From contig CABVBR010000094.1 of NCBI GenBank assembly GCA_902496645.1, positions 1-7,826 of the forward strand: DNA of 7,826 nucleotides, written 5' to 3'. Below the pieces are notes generated by a model. The model was not told the origin of the DNA. It searched no databases and worked only from the letters and a program-made list of their open reading frames with translations. The translations under genes and the position numbers were made by a program. This document shows positions 4,372-7,826 of the stretch, piece by piece. Each line of letters opens with the position of its first letter. The stretch's first letter is position 1. The stretch comes from an uncultured Collinsella sp. (lineage in GTDB: Bacteria; Actinomycetota; Coriobacteriia; Coriobacteriales; Coriobacteriaceae).

Positions 4372-6336
4372 CTACTCCTTATTGCGGCGATAGAGGAAGT
4401 AGCCGCCTGCGGAGATGACGGCAACGCCAGCGATGGCGAATGCGGCCACCATACGGCCATCAAAACGATCGCCAGTGGTGGGCAGGCCGCCCTTGGTGTT
4501 CGTCTTGTTGGTGGTCACCGTGGTCGTGGTGTTGTCCGACTTGCCGGGCTTCTCAGGCTTGGCAGCGGGCTGCTCGGGCTTAGTGGGCTGCTCAGGCTGC
4601 TCGGGGGTGCTGGGCTGTTCGGGCTTGCCGGGCTGCTCGGGGGTGCCGGGCTGATCCGGGGTGACCGGGTCGGTGGCAAGAGCGTCCTGGGCGTAGGTGA
4701 TGGACTCCTTGAGGCCGTTGGTCTCGGTGTTCAGATCACTCGGGGTGAAGCGCTGGTCAAAGTTTCCGGCCTTCTGATAGGCGCGCATCTCCTGGAGCAG
4801 GGCCTTGCACTTCTTGTAGGTGTTCTCGGTAGCAGCCTTGCCGGCCTTGTTGGCCAGGGCGGTGCGGCCCTCGGTGGTCGTCTCGGCCAGCATGGCGGCG
4901 TCAACTTCCTTGTTCTGCTCGATGAGCTCATTCTGCAGGGCATCGAGGTAGGCGCGGACGCTGGTACCAAGGGTGTCAGGGTTCTCAAAGCAGAGCGAGC
5001 TGATGTCCATGAGTACGTAGTTGATGGAGTTCTCGGGCTCCTCGTTGTATACGACGTCTTTCGCACCGCAGTGGTCGAAGGAGACGGTTTGATCGCTGAA
5101 GTACGGGCTGACCTCAGTCATCAGAGCGGAGTACAGTGGGATGGCGACAGAGTACGCGGCACGGGAGAGCATCTCCCACTGGATGGTGGCGACTTCGGGA
5201 TCATAGCCGCGACGAATCTGGAAGAGATTGATCTCGGTGTTGCGCTCGCTGCCGATGCAATAAACGCCATCAGTGTTCGCGTTGAGACCAGGGACGTTCT
5301 CTCCGCGGTTGCCGAAGGCACGAATCAGCTCAAAGGTGCTCCAACCAGACTTGCCCGGCTTGAAGAACAGAGGCTGGATTTCGCTGACCATAGCTCCCTT
5401 TTGGACGGGTTTTCCATCCTTATCGGTGATAGTTTTAATTTCGTAATCCGTGCCTTCGGTCAGCTGACTAGCAAAATAATGGCGGCCTTGCACATAGCGG
5501 GACCATTGGTTAACGCCAGAATCGGCGAGGCTTTCGCCATACGTTTGGGCGACATCGAATTTACCGTCAGCGGAGTATTTGGCGAAACCCTTCTCCACGG
5601 GCATGGACTCGATGTCCTTGGAGTGCAGGCAGTTCTCAGTATCGTTCAGGTCGACATCGTAGTTGAGGCTGCCGATATTGGGGTTGAGCGACGCGACGTC
5701 ATCGGTCAGCTTCATGGCAATCCATTGATGGGCAGAAAGCGTGGCGAACAGCCAGGTCTCGTTGTTGTCGGCGATAATGATCTGGTCGTTAGTGCAAGTG
5801 CCCTGCTCGTCGATCAGGCTGCCGAGGAGCTCGACGCCCTCGCGGGCATTGGCGCTCTGGCCCAGGATGACGCTGCCGTAGCTGTACTCGCCGATGCCGG
5901 TAGTCTCATCGATGGGGTCTGCTGCTTTGGCATCCTCGTTATAGGAGGTGCTCAGCGTAGCGGAGCAAGAGACACCCTTCTCGTTGATACCGGCTTCGGA
6001 GTAGGCGTCGGTGTGGCCCTCCCAATTGGAGGGATGGTCACGTACGTAGCTGTAGCGATATGTAGGCTTATTCGAAGTGTATTCGAAAGCAGACTCATTC
6101 GAGCTGTATGTAAAGCCGGCTTCGTGGGCGGGCTCGATGCCATAGTGCTTGAGATAGCGCTTGCCAAAGTCCTCGGCACGGCCATAGTACGTGTTGCCGT
6201 CGGCCGTTAGATCTTTGCCCATGTACATCTGCGTGCAGGCGAGCGCAGAGGTCGGCATGGACATGATGGTTGCAGCTCCAAAGGCGAGGCCTATGCCAAG
6301 CTTTTTGAGCGCGTTGACGGGGTGAGTTTTCCTCAT
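4372..6336 (-). CDS. Secreted, sortase-anchored C69 family dipeptidase
   Basis: A 654-residue exported peptidase of the PepD-type C69 (N-terminal nucleophile) family that cleaves dipeptides. Seen: a signal peptide (1-33: basic start, hydrophobic core, SALA), then Cys34 directly after the predicted cut, as needed for an N-terminal cysteine nucleophile; DGNTYYGRAED (46-56), GVSCSAT, and the core QIRRGYDPEVATIQWEML typical of the family. From 557 to 598 follows a Pro/Glu/Gln repeat spacer (PEQP units), a Thr/Asn-rich stretch, the sortase motif LPTTG (618-622), a membrane span (629-649) and the tail RRNKE. So it should be tethered to the cell wall with its catalytic domain outside. I chose ATG at 6334-6336: it has GGGAGG upstream and starts a proper signal peptide; the longer frame up to 6423 begins with TTG and adds a non-signal-like extension. 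It lies upstream of the tryptophan importer on the same strand, with a terminator between. Confidence 0.93.
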   Translation of the reverse strand: MRKTHPVNALKKLGIGLAFGAATIMSMPTSALACTQMYMGKDLTADGNTYYGRAEDFGKRYLKHYGIEPAHEAGFTYSSNESAFEYTSNKPTYRYSYVRDHPSNWEGHTDAYSEAGINEKGVSCSATLSTSYNEDAKAADPIDETTGIGEYSYGSVILGQSANAREGVELLGSLIDEQGTCTNDQIIIADNNETWLFATLSAHQWIAMKLTDDVASLNPNIGSLNYDVDLNDTENCLHSKDIESMPVEKGFAKYSADGKFDVAQTYGESLADSGVNQWSRYVQGRHYFASQLTEGTDYEIKTITDKDGKPVQKGAMVSEIQPLFFKPGKSGWSTFELIRAFGNRGENVPGLNANTDGVYCIGSERNTEINLFQIRRGYDPEVATIQWEMLSRAAYSVAIPLYSALMTEVSPYFSDQTVSFDHCGAKDVVYNEEPENSINYVLMDISSLCFENPDTLGTSVRAYLDALQNELIEQNKEVDAAMLAETTTEGRTALANKAGKAATENTYKKCKALLQEMRAYQKAGNFDQRFTPSDLNTETNGLKESITYAQDALATDPVTPDQPGTPEQPGKPEQPSTPEQPEQPTKPEQPAAKPEKPGKSDNTTTTVTTNKTNTKGGLPTTGDRFDGRMVAAFAIAGVAVISAGGYFLYRRNKE

Positions 6337-6356
6337 ATTTCCCTCCCAGCGTGCGA

Positions 6357-6380
6357 AAGCCCTCCGCAGCCAGAGGGCTT
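6357..6380. promoter_or_regulatory. 8-bp hairpin in the dipeptidase 5' untranslated region
   Basis: AAGCCCTC (6357-6364) and GAGGGCTT (6373-6380) pair around an 8-base loop, ending about 10 bases before the dipeptidase ribosome site (6342-6347). In the minus direction it is followed by TCGC, not a U-run, so it is not a convincing terminator; it may stabilise the mRNA or tune translation. Confidence 0.45.
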
Positions 6381-6400
6381 CAGCCAATAAAGACACTCCC
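6377..6400. repeat. Imperfect direct repeat, copy 1 (dipeptidase upstream region)
   Basis: This 24-base stretch (core AGCCAATAAAGAC) is repeated at 6500-6522 with one single-base length change in the AT core and a few differences near the ends. On the minus strand both copies read GTCTTTATT(T)GGCT followed by purines. The copy at 6500-6522 contains the likely -35 hexamer of the promoter, so both may be binding sites for the same regulator. Function is unknown. Confidence 0.6.
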
Positions 6401-6482
6401 TTAGCGTAACGAATCGGAAACAATATTCATCTATGAAAAATGCTTACTCGATAAGCGTAATGAAATATACGATGAGCGGTTA

Positions 6483-6510
6483 ATTATACTCAGTCTGTAG
6501 CTTTAGCCAA
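6483..6510 (-). promoter_or_regulatory. Promoter of the dipeptidase gene
   Basis: On the minus strand a perfect -10, TATAAT (6483-6488), is preceded at 16 bases by TTGGCT (6505-6510), a 4-of-6 match to the -35 consensus. Transcription from about 6476 would give a 5' untranslated region of roughly 140 bases that contains a small GCTTA/TAAGC inverted repeat (6442-6456) and the hairpin at 6357-6380. Confidence 0.7.
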
Positions 6511-6522
6511 ATAAAGACGCCC
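6500..6522. repeat. Imperfect direct repeat, copy 2 (overlaps the promoter -35)
   Basis: Second copy of the motif at 6377-6400 (core AGCCAAATAAAGAC). It overlaps the -35 hexamer at 6505-6510, which places it where a regulator would affect promoter use. Its AGACGC (6515-6520) also pairs with GCGTCT at 6546-6551, forming a minor inverted repeat. Confidence 0.6.
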
Positions 6523-6566
6523 TGCAATTACTGCATCTGGATAAAGCGTCTGGAAATACCGAAATG

Positions 6567-6608
6567 AAAAATCCCCCGCTGTTCGGCAAATGCATAAACA
6601 GCGGGGGA
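6567..6608 (-). terminator. Intrinsic terminator after the kinase-microprotein genes
   Basis: On the minus strand, a 12-bp perfect stem (arms 6597-6608 and 6572-6583) with a 13-base loop is followed by a run of five T (6567-6571). It starts about 35 bases past the stop codon of the small gene at 6644 and insulates the kinase operon from the dipeptidase promoter. Confidence 0.92.
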
Positions 6609-6643
6609 GATGATAATCGGATGAATATCATACCAATGTGGAA

Positions 6644-6736
6644 TTACTTCTTTCGACGGTGGATCACGTTGATAGCATAGCCTACGAGCATGGCCAAAAC
6701 GATGACGAGAAAGCCGAGTGCGGGATTGTCGTTCAT
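6644..6736 (-). CDS. Small single-span membrane protein (30 aa), translationally coupled to the lipid kinase
   Basis: A 30-codon frame from ATG (6734-6736) to TAA (6644-6646). The product has a short acidic/polar start (MNDNPALG), one hydrophobic helix of about 17 residues (8-25, FLVIVLAMLVGYAINVI) and a strongly basic end, HRRKK, so by the positive-inside rule its C-terminus should face the cytoplasm. The ribosome site AGGAGG (6741-6746) is perfect and overlaps the TAG stop codon of the kinase gene, a layout that couples the two genes; a strong terminator follows. I do not recognise a family. It could help recruit the soluble kinase to the membrane, but that is a guess from position. It is real rather than chance because of its start signal, composition and position. 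Confidence 0.75.
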   Translation of the reverse strand: MNDNPALGFLVIVLAMLVGYAINVIHRRKK

Positions 6737-6744
6737 GGGTCCTC

Positions 6745-7662
6745 CTATTTACCGAGCGGTGAGAATTCGTCGACGATGAGGTCGAGGCATTGCGGAAGCG
6801 CGCGGGCGCCAAAGACGCCGGAGTTGCTGGAGATAATCTCGCCATCGAACTGCATGCCCAGCGACGGCGTGCAGGTGATCTTGGCTTCCTTGGTTTGGAT
6901 AATCTTGAACTGCGGGCGACCGAGCACCTTGCCGGCGGGATCGAGCGCGGCAGTGATCACGGTGGGTAGCAGCTGCACGGTGCGCACGGGCTCGATGACC
7001 GCGATGTCCACCATGCCGTCGTTCATGCGACAGTCGGGGAACAGGTTGATGTCGTTTTGGATGACCGAGGTGTTGCCGGCCATGCAGCAGATGCCGTCGA
7101 GCTCCTCGACAATGCCGTCATGCTCAATCGTAAAATGCGCCACCGTGGGATTGGGCGTGGCGAGTGCAGACAGGAAGTAGGCGATCTCGCCGATGTCGTT
7201 TTTGGTGGGGGCGGCCTTCATCATGATCTCGGCGTCGAAGCCCGAGCCGGCGATGATGATAAAGCCGTGGCGCTTTTCGTTGCCGTCCTCGTCGAGCCAA
7301 AAGAGCTCACCCATGTCGACCTTGACCGTGCGGCCGGCGCGGCAGGCCTTGGCGAGTGCCGCCGCCTCGGGGGCATTGCCGATGTTGTTGAAGAACAGGC
7401 ATGCCGTGCCAGAGGGAAAGACGAGTGTGGGGACGCCGCATCCGCGCATCTGGTCGAGCACATTGGAGACGGTGCCGTCGCCACCCGAGACCACCACGCG
7501 ATCGAACTCTCGCACGTCTGCCACGGCGTCTTCGGGTTCCATACCGTCGCCGATAAAGCGCATCACGACCTCGTCGCCGCCCTGCGAGAGGGCGTGCGTG
7601 AATGCGAAGATTTCATCTGAGCTGGGGCCCGATGCCGGGTTGTGGATGATAAGGCAGCGCAT
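6745..7662 (-). CDS. Diacylglycerol kinase-family lipid kinase (YegS/DagK/BmrU type)
   Basis: A 305-residue member of the diacylglycerol/sphingosine kinase-like family, soluble enzymes that phosphorylate membrane lipids such as diacylglycerol with ATP. Seen: N-terminal NPASG (8-12), nucleotide-binding SGGDGTVSNV (59-68), FPSGTACLFFNN (82-93) in place of the common P-x-GT-x-N-D-F, GSGFDAEI (139-146), a metal-site-like NDINLFPDCRMNDGMVDI (203-220), and QFDGE (271-275) near the end. Length is ordinary. ATG at 7660-7662 lies after a poor ribosome site (GGGAAC). It is followed after 8 bases by a tiny membrane protein gene whose ribosome site overlaps its stop codon. Substrate cannot be read from sequence; recycling diacylglycerol released by lipoteichoic acid synthesis is a typical role in Gram-positives. 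Confidence 0.92.
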   Translation of the reverse strand: MRCLIIHNPASGPSSDEIFAFTHALSQGGDEVVMRFIGDGMEPEDAVADVREFDRVVVSGGDGTVSNVLDQMRGCGVPTLVFPSGTACLFFNNIGNAPEAAALAKACRAGRTVKVDMGELFWLDEDGNEKRHGFIIIAGSGFDAEIMMKAAPTKNDIGEIAYFLSALATPNPTVAHFTIEHDGIVEELDGICCMAGNTSVIQNDINLFPDCRMNDGMVDIAVIEPVRTVQLLPTVITAALDPAGKVLGRPQFKIIQTKEAKITCTPSLGMQFDGEIISSNSGVFGARALPQCLDLIVDEFSPLGK

Positions 7663-7690
7663 ACTTACGTTCCCGTTCTGTGACTAACCG

Positions 7691-7698
7691 AGTATAGT
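7691..7698. promoter_or_regulatory. Possible shared, bidirectional -10 element
   Basis: AGTATAGT contains TATACT for the minus strand (kinase gene, 7691-7696) and TATAGT for the plus strand (gene at 7761, 7693-7698). It lies between the two divergent starts. No good -35 is seen on either side, so both promoters would be weak or helped by other factors. Confidence 0.45.
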
Positions 7699-7760
7699 TG
7701 TAAGGCAATGCCGATATCCTACCCGTGTTTTTCGGGCCTAACCTTATTCGATGGGTTGAT

Positions 7761-7826
7761 ATGTACATTTCCACACATCAGGCTCTGCTCGACTTTTGCC
7801 AACGCGCCCGCGAGTTCGACGCGATT
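7761..7826 (+). CDS. N-terminus of a ribonuclease D-like protein (cut by window end)
   Basis: An open frame from ATG 7761 to the window end, 22 codons long and uninterrupted: the visible N-terminus includes MYISTHQALLDFC and ends REFDAI. The pattern of a short beta strand, a Thr/Ser-rich turn, a helix of ALLDFCQRARE type and then a hydrophobic DAI leads into the DEDD exonuclease motif D-T-E in RNase D, which would come just past the edge. Resemblance to RNase D (3' end maturation of tRNA and other stable RNA) is by this short stretch only. An in-frame GTG at 7725 is a longer alternative start. It is the only gene here on the plus strand, divergent from the lipid kinase. Confidence 0.6.
   Translation, partial: MYISTHQALLDFCQRAREFDAI

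Noticed and set aside
4237..6210. 657-codon open frame on the plus strand opposite the dipeptidase gene
   Set aside because: It is a shadow frame: the minus-strand protein has signal peptide, C69 motifs and LPTTG, whereas the plus-strand translation is low-complexity Gly/Leu/Val with no family features and no ribosome site.
6235..6336. Lipoprotein signal (SALAC) in the dipeptidase
   Set aside because: The -3 residue is Ala rather than Leu/Val/Ile, and C69 enzymes use this Cys as nucleophile; an LPTTG anchor already explains surface attachment.
6337..6423. Longer N-terminus (29 more residues) for the dipeptidase
   Set aside because: It begins with TTG without a ribosome site, covers the hairpin at 6357-6380, and would put charged sequence ahead of a clear signal peptide. 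ATG at 6336 has GGGAGG in front.
6565..6681. 38-codon plus-strand frame beginning MKNPPLF
   Set aside because: It runs through the terminator stem, has no ribosome site and lies antisense to the small membrane protein gene.
7722..7736. CCCG/CGGG stem with T-rich loop upstream of the RNase D-like gene
   Set aside because: Four base pairs and no T-run after the stem; probably chance.

Overview
The window reads as a piece of a GC-rich Gram-positive chromosome. An LPXTG cell-wall protein, energy-coupling-factor (ECF) transporter genes with a fused ATPase, strong AGGAGG-type ribosome sites and overall protein style suggest an actinobacterium of the Coriobacteriia (Collinsella-like). That placement is an inference from sequence style, not a database result. 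All complete genes are on the minus strand; only the truncated gene at the right edge is on the plus strand.

Minus strand, right to left. At the right edge, a plus-strand gene begins at 7761 (RNase D-like N-terminus). It is divergent from a YegS/DagK-type lipid kinase (6745-7662). The kinase is followed by a previously easy-to-miss 30-codon membrane microprotein (6644-6736) whose Shine-Dalgarno overlaps the kinase stop codon, then a strong intrinsic terminator (6567-6608). After a roughly 300-base regulatory stretch with a good promoter and a duplicated 23-24 nt motif comes a secreted, sortase-anchored C69 family dipeptidase (4372-6336), closed by a terminator (4321-4358).

The left half is one apparent operon: a tryptophan leader peptide with three consecutive Trp codons (4125-4193) and an intrinsic terminator (4056-4088), two paralogous membrane proteins resembling TrpP/ECF S-components (3408-3980 and 2647-3198), a double-domain ECF ATPase (766-2517) and the ECF transmembrane coupling protein EcfT (27-773). 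The S, A and T parts together form a complete, dedicated ECF importer. The WWW leader plus terminator is strong independent evidence that the substrate is tryptophan and that expression is set by ribosome-mediated transcription attenuation.

The most interesting signals are the attenuator itself, with an unusual 21-bp inverted repeat that starts at the last Trp codon and encloses the terminator; the asymmetric ATPase, whose two degenerate motifs fall in the same composite site; the tandem S-components; two long palindromes in the spaces between the operon genes; and the kinase-coupled microprotein.
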